Assembly: GCA_002049455.2 (NCBI GenBank)
Contig: KV918905.1
Span: 62,001 to 126,000, forward strand
Direction of reading: 5' to 3'
DNA from: Porphyra umbilicalis
Lineage: Eukaryota > Rhodophyta > Bangiophyceae > Bangiales > Bangiaceae
DNA length: 64,000 nt
The notes under the pieces are model-generated. The model saw only the letters and a program-made list of their open reading frames with translations, searched no databases and had not been told where the DNA came from. The position numbers were made by a program, and so were the translations under genes. Shown in pieces: positions 31,652 through 43,165 of this stretch. How positions within the stretch are numbered: position 1 is the first letter of the stretch; every line of letters begins with the position of its first letter.

Positions 31652-32330
31652 GCATGCTGAGAAAGCGACCAAGCGCGCACCGTATGAGGGGGGTCCCTGA
31701 TCCGCACCAAGTCGTCAAAATCAACTCCTGCGGGGTCAAAATCGCACTGTCGCGAGGTCGTTCGCAACCAGCGGATTCTGTGCCAGCCAAATTCATATTC
31801 AAAGGTAGGCTACTATTGCTGATCGCCCAATTCTGTCCTCATCGACCAGGAACGGTTTCTGGCGGTACGGTTCTTGTGGAACTGGCCATCTATTGGTTAA
31901 TCGCAGCGGTAAACAGCTGCTCAGCACGAATCTGAGACGTCCAATTGGCTCTTCCACCGCCACTTCCGTGCAGAACCATGTAGTAACCACCCCGGAACAC
32001 ATGCCACATGGTCTTACAGCAAATCGATGTGTCGGCCCTCTTACATGGCTTCGACAACCCACTCAAATGCCACCGTGAGGGTGCCCTTACGCCACGCGAT
32101 TCCACGCGCCGGGGCTCAGTTAAATGCCCAAGCGCACTTGCGAAGCAGTGGTCAGTCCCATCCAGAGCAGTACTATGCAAGGGGAGCTGCTCTCTGGGGG
32201 CTTCAATCACATGTTGTGCAGCCGTCCTCACACCTGGTGGTCAGCTGCCCTCACACCTCCGTCACCATGCGTCACAAACAACGCGCGATGTGACCTGCGT
32301 GGGCGTCACCCCGATGCTCTCGCCACCCCC
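31652..32330. other. intergenic, no gene seen
   Basis: Moderate GC without recognisable domain, repeat or RNA. Confidence 0.4.
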
Positions 32331-32905
32331 CCGGCCACGTCAGCTGCAGCTGCCCCGCCGCCGCGACGGGCCGCCTCTTTTTTGCACCCGGCTGCAGCCC
32401 CACGTCATCCTTGCTGCCCTCCCAGCCGGCACGTCCCCCCCCCACATGCCGCGTGTACCTGTGTTGGCCTGGACGCTGTGTGCTGGTCGCTCCTGCCGCC
32501 GCAGGCCGCGGTTCTGTCTTGGCCCCTGCCGCCGCTGTTTGTTGCGCCCGGCTGCTGCCCCTCGTCCTCCTTGCTGCCACGGCGGCCGACCCCCCCCCCC
32601 CACGTGCCGCGTGTACCTCTGTTGGCCTGGAAGCTGTGTGCTGATCTCTCCTGCCGCCGCAGGCCGCCATTCTTTCTTGCCCCCTGCCGCCGCTGTTTGT
32701 GCGCCCGGCTCCTGCCCCCCGTCCTCCTTGCTGCCGCCGTGGCCGACCCCCCCCCCCCCCCCGACGTGCCGCGTGTACCGCTTTTGGGCTGGACGCTGTG
32801 TGCTGGTCGCCCCAGCCCCCGCCTTCTCTCGCTGTTACTTTCCCCCTGCCGCCATGTTTTTGTGCCCGGCTCCCGCCCCTCGTGCGCCTTGTTGCCCCCG
32901 CGGCC
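32330..32905. repeat. ~160-bp minisatellite, about 3.5 units
   Basis: The phrase tgccgcgtgtacc recurs at about 32,446, 32,606 and 32,767, each time followed by gctggacgctgtgtgctg or a variant and preceded by a long C-run of variable length (7 to 14). Open frames on both strands follow from composition. Confidence 0.8.
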
Positions 32906-33313
32906 GGCGAGCCCTTCCGCGTGCGATGGGGTACCCCTGGTGGCTGCGGCGTTCCCTCTCTTTATTTTTGTCAGCTCTGCTGCGCGCTGCCGCTTTTTTT
33001 CTCTACTGTCGCACCGCAGCCACCATACGCTGCCGTCACCAGCCTCGTTTTTCATGCAACCGGCGGCGGCGTTCCAGGGCCTTCTGGCCGCTCCCCCCCA
33101 GCATCCCCACGCAAGGAACAGAATGCGAACAGAAAACCGAGAAGACTTTCTTTTCCCTCGTCGCAGCCACATGATGACACAAAAGAGGCAGTAAGAACTC
33201 TACACAGTGAGAGAAGACAGAGACGGAGACGACTAAACACACAAACAACACGAACAGGCAAAGAAAGAGACATCTCGCCCTGACCCATGTTCCCAAATCC
33301 CTCCCGGACCGGT
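32906..33313. other. intergenic, no gene seen
   Basis: The 3' flank of the RNase D-like remnant; nothing else recognisable. Confidence 0.4.
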
Positions 33314-33979
33314 TTACACCCCCAGCGGAAGGCGCGGACGCGGCCAGACCTCGTTTATAACCTTGAAGATGGCCAGGCCTCGACCGACGAGGAAGCGCTT
33401 CTGCTCGGGGAAGAAGTTTCTATCCCATGTCATCCGGCGGACAGGGCCCACGGGGAGGCGGCGGTGAAGGATGGTCGTCGAGAGGAAGCTCAAAGGCACA
33501 TTGGCGTTTTCCAACAGGCCTTTACGCGCAGCCACGCGCCCAACGTCAAGCATCCCGCGGCAGTTGGTACGGAACCTCTGCATCTTGTGAACAAAGCCGC
33601 TGGCGTTGACAGCCACTTTGAAGACAGCGTTGTCCTCGAGCAGGTTAACAAGCACTCCGGGAATGGTACCGTACACGCTCATGTGGATAATGGCCGTGCG
33701 CGTGGCCGTCGTGAGAATGAGGAGCTGCAGGTCATAGTTTTCTGTTTTGAGGCCGTCGACGGCCACCCACAACTGGAAGTCCCGCCCGTTGTCAACGTCG
33801 CGGTCATGCCCCAAGTCCCTGCGAGAGTCGTGCACACCGGTCACCACATCCTCGTCGCTGTTGCATACAATCACCGGGCGCAGGCGGTCGAGCGAGATAT
33901 CGGTGAGGCCTTGAGGGAAGTTGTCGGCCGTCTGCTAGCATTCCGGGGGCCCGTCGCTGATGGGCACGGCCTGCGCCAT
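33314..33979 (-). pseudogene. RNase D/WRN-type 3'-5' exonuclease domain, degenerate
   Basis: From an ATG at 33979 (MAQAVPISDGPPEC) the frame meets TAG at 33935-33937 and then stays open to 33314, about 221 codons in all. The long part has the DEDD exonuclease layout: LWVAVDGLKTENYDLQ (strand 1, Exo I), LLILTTATRTAIIHM, GVLVNLLEDNAVFKVAV (the 'lLed..i.kv..' block), GMLDVGRVA (Exo II/III area) and WDRNFFPEQKRFLVGR (where the family has LtxxQ..YAa.DA). The Exo I acidic pair is incomplete (DGL instead of DxE) and the last Asp is missing (VGRGLA), so even without the stop it would probably be inactive. It shares strand with the KDZ gene 1 kb away and could be a passenger of that element or a host relic. 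Confidence 0.55.
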
Positions 33980-34284
33980 CGTAATGAAGTGAGGATGGAT
34001 GTCGATTGGGGGACAGGTGGAGGGGGAGGAGAGAAAAGAACGCACGCTGCAGGTGAGGCGGCACGAGGACGATGGAGGCACCTGATCCAAGAAATGGAAA
34101 AACGCAGCCAGTGCTCAGCGAGGGCACAGCAGGGTCACGACGACGCCTGGACAGAAGGGCCTGTGAGTGTCAAGACTCACGCGCTCGCGTGTCTGGAAGG
34201 GGGCCCAGAGCGGCTGTCCGACGAGACGCTGGCACAGGTACTTCTCGCCCTGGAAGAAATTCATGTCAGGCAACCGGGGAATTT

Positions 34285-34312
34285 GTAATGGAATCTTCAG
34301 TCCATTACAATA
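34285..34312. repeat. 10-bp hairpin ttgtaatgga / tccattacaa
   Basis: The two 10-bp arms are exact inverse copies around an 8-nt loop (atcttcag). The array of tatctgcccc units starts 6 bases on. It could be a transposon terminus or a transcript 3' hairpin. Confidence 0.5.
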
Positions 34313-34317
34313 AGCTC

Positions 34318-34366
34318 GCTATCTGCCCCGATCTGCCCCTGTATCTGCCCCTCTATCTGCCCCGCT
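34318..34366. repeat. short (ta)tctgcccc tandem array, 4 units
   Basis: tatctgccccga, tctgcccctg, tatctgcccctc, tatctgcccc: four imperfect 10-12-bp units. Confidence 0.7.
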
Positions 34367-34443
34367 CATGACCTTAGTCAGCCGTGTGGGCGGCCGCCGG
34401 GGCGACTGCCGCCGCCGCGAACCAGGCCACGTTGTGACCAACA

Positions 34444-35125
34444 CCTCGGCTTCTGGACGTCGAGGCTACCCGTTTGCTGCTGCTATCGGCTCGGCCCACC
34501 TGCGCGCTCGTCGCTCTCATGGCACGCTACCTCTCTTCGTTGTCTTTTTTCCTCTTGTAGCTCGCATGTGTGTTTGTTGCGCTTCCGAACTCAGCGTCAC
34601 ACAACAAACACGTACATTGAGAAAGGAACAAGCACCGCAGGCGCTTTCTCTCTTGCCACATGCCCCCTCGCTCGCGTACTCTCTCTGCACATGCCTCCCT
34701 CACATGGTCAGCCTCCCACCCTCCGATGGTTCTGCCGAAAGAGGCACGATGGACCCATCGCGCACTGCTCTGTCGGCTCCTCGTGGAAAAACACGTCGAG
34801 GCTACCCGCTTGCCGCTACTGTCGGCTTGGTCCACCAGCGCACCCGTCGCGCCGAGGACACGCTTCGTCTTTGCGTTGTCTTGTGCCCTCGTGCAGCTCG
34901 CAGGTCCTTTTTTGCGCTTCCGAACTCAGCGTCACACAACAAAAACTGACATTGAAAAACGAACAAGCACCGCACTGGCTTTCTCAATTTCCGCATGCCC
35001 CCTCGCTCGCGTACTCTCTTGCCAGATGCCCCCCTCACATGGTCAGCCTCACACCGGCCGATGGTGCAGCCGGCAGGGGCACGACGGGCCCATCGCGCAC
35101 TGCTCGGCCAGCTCCTCATGGAAGA
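34444..35125. repeat. 336-bp tandem duplication reaching the transposase 3' end
   Basis: Two diverged head-to-tail units (about 34,444-34,780 and 34,781-35,125) share long blocks such as cgtcgaggctaccc, cttccgaactcagcgtcaca and atgccccctcgctcgcgtac. The second unit reaches into the last ~75 bp of the KDZ transposase frame, so the duplicated segment includes the gene's 3' end. Confidence 0.85.
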
Positions 35126-38100
35126 ACTCGGCGTGGCGGTGGTGGTCGGTCTCCTTGCGCTTTTGCTTCATCTTGAGGGTGTAAATGGCGCGAAGGTTTC
35201 TCCAAGCAACCTGCAGCGACTTCTGCTTCACAAACGTAGATGGCGACATGTGAGCGAGGGAGGAGCGGTACTTCACGGCTACCGAGTGAGACACCTCGGC
35301 CGCGTTCGACTTGCGGCCGAACGTCAGGTGCAGCGCCGAGTCCGCGAAGTTGATGAGGGAGCACGTGTGCCCAGGCCCGTGCGCCCTGTCCATCCACGCC
35401 CGTACGTTTTGCTGGCGGAAGAATGGTCGGATACGGCGCATGGCGTTCCGATTGAACTTGCAGGCAACGTCGTAACAAGTCTTCTGCGGCAGGACTGGGA
35501 AGCGCTCGAGCAGGATCGACAGCCCGTCCTCAATATTCTCGGCCTTGTCGAGAACCCGAAAGCCTAGGGTGATGACATGCTCGCAAATGACGTTGAACAC
35601 ACCGGGCGTGAGATTCTTGTGCCTGGTGAAGTCCTTGTTACAATCGTCCGCCTCGTCCTCCTTGACCGCAGCTGCGCCGCGCTGCGTCTTGTACTTGAGG
35701 CGCTGCATCGCCGCGCCGTTGTCCCTCACCGCTGGCCGGACGCGCGGCAGGGCCGGGAACACCTCCATCGTTTACACCGGGTCCTCCAAGTTGATTCCCT
35801 TGTAATCCTTGTGGCCGTCAATGTACTCGGCAAACTTGGTCTTGCTCGTTACCATCCAGTTTTCCGCATACTCCAGGTTACTGCCCGTGCCGTTGCGCGA
35901 CGCCGCCTCGGCCTTACTCTTGAACTCGGCATCCACATCGTGCTCCACTTTGAGGCCAAAAACCAGCAACGCCGAGACGGCGACGCGCAGCCCGTGGTGC
36001 TTCTCCAGTACCATCGACGTGCGTGCAAAGAACTCGTCCAGGAACGACACATTGCCGACGGCGTACAGCTGTGCGCGAAAGACCTTACCGTCCTTGTCGC
36101 GCAGCGCCTCGGCCAGGTGTAGGATCTCACGTGTGTGGCAGCTCAGCATTAGCCCAATCACCGGCTCCCCCACAAGGGCCCGCACAAACCGCCGCACAGC
36201 GTCCCAGAACATGATATCTGTCGCTAGTACAGCACCAAAAGACGGAGCGCACATACCCGTACGCGTAGACCACGGCACTACCTCTTTGAGGCGCCCGGGA
36301 GCGCGACATCCAAGTGGCTGCTGCGTGCCTCCCACATCCCCCGTAATGTCCCGCCCACCAAGCGGAGGTGCAGGTGCCGGTGCTCGAGGCAGGGGCGCAA
36401 CAACATTGGGTGCTCCGAATAAGTCGTTGCCGGCAGAGTCCCCAACGCCCACGGCAGTCGGGTCGTCCTCCCCATCCGTGTCATCCGATGCAGCTTGGTC
36501 CTCAGAGGTCGCGTCCACCTCGACATCGCCCTCATCGACCTCGCGAACTAGATCCATCAGCTCCTCATCTGTGGCGGCAAACTCGTGGGGGATGACGTGC
36601 GGCCGCGGGACACACACAATGGCGGGCATGTGTTCGGCCACCTCGTTGATTTCAATGCCCTGCCGGGGCAGCAGCGCCGGTCCCGACGAGACACCCGTCG
36701 CCTTGTCGTGGCAGGCCTGGTTGAACGGGAAGAAAAAGAAGAACAGGGTCGCAGCCGAGGCCTCAAAGGGCTCCATCTCCCCATTGAGGTATTTGACCGC
36801 CCACGCCTCCATGGCCTTCGACTCGCGCTCGGTGCACGCCGTACCGTTCCGCGTTACCCGTTTGACGCTGTCTCGCACGGCAGCGAGCTTGACGATCACG
36901 ATCAGGTCCGTCTTCATGCCGCCGAGTACTGGCACATTTTGGGTGACCCGGTGGGCAGAGAAGGCCGCCGTCTCCAGGAATCCTACCGACTGGCCGTCCA
37001 TGATCACCAGCTCAGGCGCATCACCGCAGCAGGGGCATGCGAAGAGCATTCGAACCAAGTGGATGACGTGGCCATTTTCCCGCCCGAGGCGGGTGACAAG
37101 CTGCCGGTCAATGCGGACGCCTCTCAAGACCTGGGCAAAGAATCGGGTGGCGCACGCAAATGAGGAGCGGGAGATGATGACGAATAGGAGCACCTCGTCG
37201 GCGAGGCCGCGAGAGAAGACGTGGTAGCGTCCGTCTTTGCCCGACTTCTCCAACAGGAACAGGGCCAGATGGGCGCCGTCGAAGAACACACAGTGGTCGC
37301 ACTTATCGCAGATCTAGTGCGAGATGTTCACCTGCGGAAAGATAAAGGAAATTTCACACAGACAAGCATACACAGACGAGCGTACAGCCAAGGTGGCATG
37401 CAGAACTGGTTAGCATGTGCACCGAGCAGAAAAAGGTTCATGAAGCAGAAGCGCCGCGCAGCCTCTACAATAAGGCTCCCCACTCTATTCGCAACACACT
37501 GCCCAGATGACAAGAACCCCGCCTCGTGACGTACCGGTATCTCAGCACAAGCACGGCTCTCGGTATGGAGAGTGGCAACATCATCGACGGCTGTCACTCC
37601 TTCTCGGAAGGGCGCTCCACAGCCGTTGCAGTAGGGCTCTCGGTAGGAGACTTCCAAGTCAAACACGTCCCCCGCCATGGCTGCATTCCTGAACTGCGTC
37701 ATGGTCTCCGGCCGGTCCGGCAAGCCCAGCTCGCCCACCGAGTGGTAGAGCTCGGCCGTCTTGCACCACTTCCGCGTCAGGCGGACCTCCTCGGCGCACG
37801 GCAAAAAGTTGCGCGAGCGACGCACCAAGCCTAGCAGGTCCTCACTTCCCATGGGTGTCGATGTGTTGAAAAGGTCAAGGCAATGCGTGTAGGTCTCATT
37901 GACTAGTACAGCAGCGCAGGCACCCCCCCCCGCCGGCACTGGCCCACCCGCATCGTCGGTAAATTCGTCTGCACCGCCTTCTTCGCCGTTGGAGGAGTCC
38001 TCACCGTCATTCCACTCCACCAGCGGCGGCGGCTCGTCTCCGAGCAGGGCATCCTCATCAGGATACGGGAGGGGGTTCTCCATCAGGAATTCACGCACCG

Positions 38101-38977
38101 CGCGCGCATGTTGGCACCGCCTGGCACTTAGTCTGCACGAGGCCGACAGGCACCGGTCCACTTTGCCCTTGACGGTAACGACGACGGTAAAGATCAGCCC
38201 GTCATACACCACCACCGTCGGCCGGTACCCCTCGCCCACTCGCACGAAAAAAGGCTCCCCCCCGTCGACGACAGAGCCGAGCACGTCACGGTTAGCGGTT
38301 TGCTCTAAAGCCGCTGCCAGCGCTCGCGAGTTCCAGCACGACCCATCGCCACCGGAAACGGCCGCCCTCGAGGTGCCCTCCGCCGACCAGCAGGTGCAAA
38401 GGCGGCCGCGGCTCGCCGACAACTAAACGACTGCGCTCGACGTGAGCGCCGAGTCCACGGAAATGTACAGGGCCTTGTTTTGTGAGCCCAGCGACCCGAC
38501 GGCCTCGACATGCAGAAGGGTTTTAGGCCGCAGGTTGACGACGGTAGGCTCACCCGCATAACGAGCGAGGCACAGGGTGATGAGCTCCACAATTCGTCCT
38601 GGCGTGGAGTCGTCGGATCCCGCCGTGGCCGGTCGACGGGCCTGCTCCGCCACCCCGACGGTGCTGGGACGCTGTCCGGCGCGTTGAGCAACGAAGCCAC
38701 GCAACCCCGACGCCATCGATGCGTGCTGGCAATTGTTGCCCTCATTGGGACGCTCTTCATCATCTGCAGCACCTTCCTCATCGTCGGCTGTGTCAGGCAC
38801 CTCTCCCTCGTAAAGGAAGGCCTCCACCGGCATCTGGCAGCAGCAGCCACCACCGTCAACACCATCCCTGTCAACCTGCTTCAAGGCCTACATGATGTTC
38901 GTCATCTCGACCGACGTGACACCCATCTCCGTCGACGCCGCCTCCGGGGGGAGGTCCTCGCTGTCCGAACCGACCAT
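35049..38977 (-). pseudogene. KDZ (Zisupton-like) transposase, decayed
   Basis: KDZ elements are DNA transposons with an RNase H-fold transposase. From the ATG at 38977 (MVGSDSEDLPPEAA) the minus frame shows: a SWIM-like zinc motif (CLSASC..RRCQHARAV, about 38,130); CDKCDHCVFFDGAH (about 37,280); ACPCCGDAPELVIMDGQ (about 37,030); and a long middle. Then comes the KDZ core: CEHVITLGFRVLDKAENIED, TCYDVACKFNRNAMRR (the YDxxC block), HGPGHTCSLINFADSALHL and EVSHSVAVKYRSSLAHMSP with the usual MSP...K tail. One shift near 37,330-37,370 looks like a short intron (GTATGC to TCCGCAG). Stops interrupt the frame: TAG at 38888-38890 and 38423-38425, another near 37,315, and TAA at 35772-35774. With four stops it is probably dead; unseen introns could remove some. 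I could not find the element's ends. Confidence 0.7.
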
Positions 38978-40950
38978 GACTGCGACGGGACGAAGGGCAC
39001 GGCAGTCCCCAGCAGTGCAGAGGGTCGTCAACCCGACAAAATGAGACCAGCGCACACGCGAGCAAGGTACATGGTGGGACGGACAGTAGCGCAGCGCAGC
39101 TGCCGTGCGAGCGAAGAAGAGAGGATTTACTCAGCAGCAGGCAAGAGAGGGGAACGGCCGAGGAGGGCAGCAGACCCAATGGGTTGGTGAAAGGGCGCTT
39201 GTCGACAACAGGGCGTACAGTGAGTGAGCAAGGCCTGCCCGATGGAACGTGTCTGGAGTGGGAATCCGGGGCGGACGGAGAGGGTTGCGGCGCGTCCAGA
39301 GCGCGTGGAATGAGGGGTCGTCCAGAGTCTACGCGGGGTGCTTGACTGGCAGTGAATGGAGGCCGGCTGAGCAGGCCTGCCTCGGGTGCAGTACGTATCT
39401 TTTGCGAGCGCTCCCGTGAGTCAACCATCCCATCCGCAATTTAATCAGTGGTCATTCGCAACCGCCGACGACGCTCGCGAGAGAAAAATCACCACAGCCA
39501 CCGCAATGCAATGTCAAAAATCACGACAGCCGTGGTATGACGGAAGCGCGACGGGCAGCAATCGCTCAACTGAACAGTCAGGACCGGAGCGGGCCCAGCG
39601 AGAGGCATCCAGCCGGAGTCAAAGCTGGATGCCTGGGAACATGTCCGGTCAAGAGGATGGCTGTGACGCCGTCTGAGTAAGCGAACTCCTGGAGCCCTCG
39701 CGTATCAATGCAAACTGTGCCCGTCACGGGGAAAGCGATGCACCCTTTCGCCACGGCTCTGTTGCCACGGCTCCGTGCCGGAGGGTAATTAAACCAGTTC
39801 CATTTCGCCCCCCCTGGAGGCACCAAAACGTGGTTCGCCCCCCCCCCCCTGATTGCCTCTATTCGGCACTTGTTCGTGCTGTGTCACACATCAACCGCAC
39901 CATAAGCCATTCTCTGACGAATACGTTGCAGACAGGGTCATGTCACTGCTGTACAAATGAACCAGCATGTCAATGCTTGTACTGCTGTTTTTAGAGTTGA
40001 ATACAGGAAGTTGTATTTGGGCGTTCACAGCCGGTGCGCCTGGCGCCACTTCTTGTGTGGTACCCGCAGTTGAAGCGGCGTCGAGCTGCTGCCGCTCTTG
40101 GGCTGCCAAGCGTTCGGTATTGGTCTCGTACAGTCCCAGTCCGCATCACCCTGCCCGCGCCTGGCCGCCCTGGCCACAGTACTAGTTGCGTGCTGGCCAG
40201 GCGATCGGGGAATGGCGCTCCGCCGCGGGTACTGCTGGGCTCCCTCCCGCCCTCGCAGTTTCGGCGCTGGCGGCGGGCTCGTGGGCTGCTGCGCTTCTTT
40301 TTGCGCGCGCTTTCGCCCCTGGCCGGGGCTGGCGTTTCGAGCGCGCTGAGGTGTGGGCTGCCTGCACGATTTGGGCACCCATCGGTGCGGCCATTCCCGG
40401 CGCCGAAATTTGCCGCCCGCGCATGGGGTCCACAGCGTACCCTGGGCGATCGCTGTGGCGGCTTCACTGAGCAGCTCCGGCGCGCGTGCGCGCGCCTTTT
40501 CGCGGATGCCGCCTGATCTGCCTCCCAAGTCACCACGGCCGGGGGTGCTCCGAGGGGACGGGCTGCATCGGGCCGGGGGTGCGCGGCGCGCTAGCGCTGT
40601 TGTGGCTGCCGCCGGGTGCGCTCCCCGGATGCACGGCGCCGGGGTCCCCGGGCGATGGCGGCGGCGGTGCCGCGGCCGCACGGGCGCGGGGGGGGGGGTG
40701 TGCCGCCGCTCCCGCCACCGAACGGGGAGGGGGGGGGGGGGGGGTGCGCCGCCGCGACTGCTACAGCCCCACTTTCGGGCAAGCAGACCGAAGCGTGTGG
40801 TGAAGCGTTGTTACCTGCCCAACTTTACCGCAGCTCCTTTGCCCAGGTGTGAGAGCGCGTGTCGCGTGCGCGCTGCGGTGTGACGCTTCCGCGTCGGGGC
40901 AGCGTGCGCCAGGGCGCAGGACCCTCCGGGCGCGTCCAGCTCCGCGCTTT
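38978..40950. other. intergenic, no gene supported
   Basis: It covers the presumed 5' flank of the KDZ element, a C-run block near 39,840 and a GC-rich part (about 40,000-40,780) with long G-runs (40,690 and 40,727-40,745). Frames there are compositional. I found no inverse copy of the KDZ left flank that would mark the element's end. Confidence 0.4.
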
Positions 40951-40954
40951 ACGT

Positions 40955-41640
40955 GCTTGCGTCGGAGGCTACGGGGTCGGGGGAGACCCCAGGGGAGCCC
41001 TGCAGTGGGGCGACGTGGAGCGGGGCTGAAGAGTGGCGGGCGACGAGCGGCAGGGCCGGCCACCGGCGGTGGTGGAAAGCGGTAGGGGCGGCGAGGGGCG
41101 CGGTTGGCCCGCAGCGGGGGCGGCGAGCAGCTGTGGCAGCGAGCGGTGAGGGAGGCGACGGCAGGGTGAGGCGAGCGCCAGGGGTGGCGAGCTGCGGGGG
41201 CGGCAACCGGCGGAGGCGGCGACCATTGGTGGAGGCGTGCGGCAGGGGCGGCGAGCGGCAGGCGCGGCCCGTGGTTGGGGCGGCGGGCGGTGGAACCTGC
41301 CGGCGGCGGGGGCGGCGAGCGGCGGCACCGTCGAGCGGCGGGGCGGCGACCGGTGGGCGCGGCCATCGGTGTGGGTGGCGAGCGGTGGGGGCGGCCGACG
41401 GCGGCGGCGCCGGCAAGGGGCAGGGGCGGCCAGCAGTGGTTATGGCGAGCGATGAAGGCGGTGAGCGGCGGGTGTGGCTAGCGGTGGGGGCGGCCAGCGG
41501 CCCGGGCGGCCGTCGCCGTGGGCGGCGTGCGGCGAAGGCGGCGAGCGGTGCCGGCGGGGAGTGGTTGGGGCGGCCAGTGGTGGGGGCGGCGAGCTGCGGT
41601 GGCTCTTTGGTCGCGGGGTGTTGTGTGGAAATGGACTTTG
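40955..41640. repeat. purine-rich gcgagcggcgggggcggc-type repeat
   Basis: Units of about 30 bp built from gcgagcggtgg, gggggcggcc and gcagctgcggt recur throughout, with strong G bias on the plus strand. Frames are open on both strands for that reason. Confidence 0.7.
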
Positions 41641-41735
41641 GACGGCGTGGCGGCTTTGAGCGAAGGTGGCACTCAGTGGGGGTGGGGAGTGTCCTCTGAG
41701 ACTTAGGCGCTGATGGCAGGGGTAGTGTACAGTTA

Positions 41736-42475
41736 GAGCATTGTTAACAATGAGAAGCTATCCCCATATTCAAGCCACGTTGAACAACGTGTCCCATTAA
41801 GCACCTGAAGTCCGACGTAACACCACTTTTTAGACGAAGAAGCCCTTTTTTTGTTCGGGCCATGGATATCGAACTACCTACTTGATTCTGGCTTCCGCTG
41901 ACCAAGAATAGCTGTGCGGCTATCGCTTTTCTATTTCGAGTCGGAATAGCTTTTAGGATAGCCGAGGCTATCTCACGGGGGCCTCTGATTGGCCCATGTG
42001 ATGGATCAACGACCCGTTTCACAGCAAATAGTCGCACGTGGCTGCAACGTGTGCGCCACGTCTGCAAGATTGACTGCCAGTTTCTTCTGGGCAGAGGTGG
42101 TGGGAACGTCCGCAAGAGCTGTCGTGCATGGCAATGGTCCTACAGTGACGTCCTTCTAGGCGTGGTCGTCATCAAGCGCTGCACATTTTGACCTGTTTCT
42201 TTGTCCGTCTGCCGACGAGCGTTCTCTGCGCCTTCGTTATGGTTGATACGGCTGCTCACCACAGTTGTCATCTGCCGCTGCAGTGAATCAAGTCCTGGCA
42301 GAAAATATCGTCTTGATCGGGCCCAGACAAGGCCTGGTGTAAGAAAACCTGCGGGTACTTAGGCTCATGACAGCACAGCAGCCAACCGCAGACGTACATG
42401 TGGCTGTCTAAGGACGCGGACTTGGTTCTAGAATGGAATAGCCTATAGCGATAGCCTGAGTTGTTGGCAATGCTC
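41736..42475. mobile_element. Harbinger/Tourist-like MITE, 740 bp
   Basis: Termini: GAGCATTGTTAACAA at the left and, on the minus strand at the right, GAGCATTGCCAACAA. TTA lies on both sides (41733-41735 and 42476-42478), the three-base target of PIF/Harbinger elements. Further in, both ends carry gctatc words. The ~120-codon minus frame within has no transposase domain, so the element is non-autonomous. Confidence 0.8.
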
Positions 42476-42478
42476 TTA

Positions 42479-43084
42479 GACATTTAGTCGCGGTCGGGGG
42501 CGCTTGCCGCCGCCTCCTGTCTGTCTCTGCCCTACCCTACGGCGTCGTAGACGCTTTCCGGAGGTTCTGTCCTGTACCAGTCCACACCGCTGAGCACAGG
42601 TCGCCGCCATCACCGCCGCAGCCGCAGCCGCCGGCTCCCGCGCCGCCCCCGCCGCTGCTGCCGCCGCCACCGAACCCCGTTCAACCGCCGCCGCCGACTC
42701 CACCGACGCTACAGCCGCGGCCGCTGTGTCCACAGAAGAAGTCGCCGTCGCTGACGAGGACCCCGGGGCAGCCAGTGTTTCCGGCGCAACAGGTGGTGGA
42801 AATACAGGCGACCAAAAGTGCAGCGCGCTGACACAGCTTCCGTTAGAGAGGCGGGGGGCGCCAAGGCAGGAGTTTTGGCGGCGCTGTGGGGTACGGCAAA
42901 GTCCTGGGTCGCGGCTGCGCGGGGCAGACGCCTCCGTCGGCACGGTCGGTAGGCGGGATCGGCAACGTGGCGCCCGAGACGCCGCGACGACGCCGCCGCG
43001 CCGAGACGTCCGGCGTTGCTATTGCCGCCTCTGACGCTGCAGTCGCCACCGACACCGAAATCATCCTCACCGTCGCCGCCCCCG
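42479..43084. other. GC-rich intergenic, no gene supported
   Basis: GCC-rich stretches (42,610-42,730) with frames open on both strands. I see no domain. Confidence 0.4.
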
Positions 43085-43165
43085 CTGGCGCCACCGCCGG
43101 CGCCACCGCCGGTGCTACCGCCGGCGCCACCGCCGGCGCCACCGCCGGCGCCACCGCCCTCGCCA
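43085..43165 (+). repeat. 12-bp minisatellite (ggcgccaccgcc), ~7 units
   Basis: The unit ggcgccaccgcc with single changes (ggtgctaccgcc) repeats about seven times; in one frame it reads GATA repeated, in another AP-rich. Confidence 0.85.

Larger units (their letters stand above)
33980..34440. other. spacer with small repeats
   Basis: It holds the hairpin at 34285-34312 and the tatctgcccc array at 34,318-34,366; no gene. Confidence 0.5.

Noticed and set aside
33314-38977. Reassignment of TAG to a sense codon, suggested by in-frame TAGs in three genes
   Set aside because: Intact genes here end in TAG (PIF1 helicase, CACTA accessory protein), and the genes with internal TAG show other damage, so decay or unrecognised introns are simpler.
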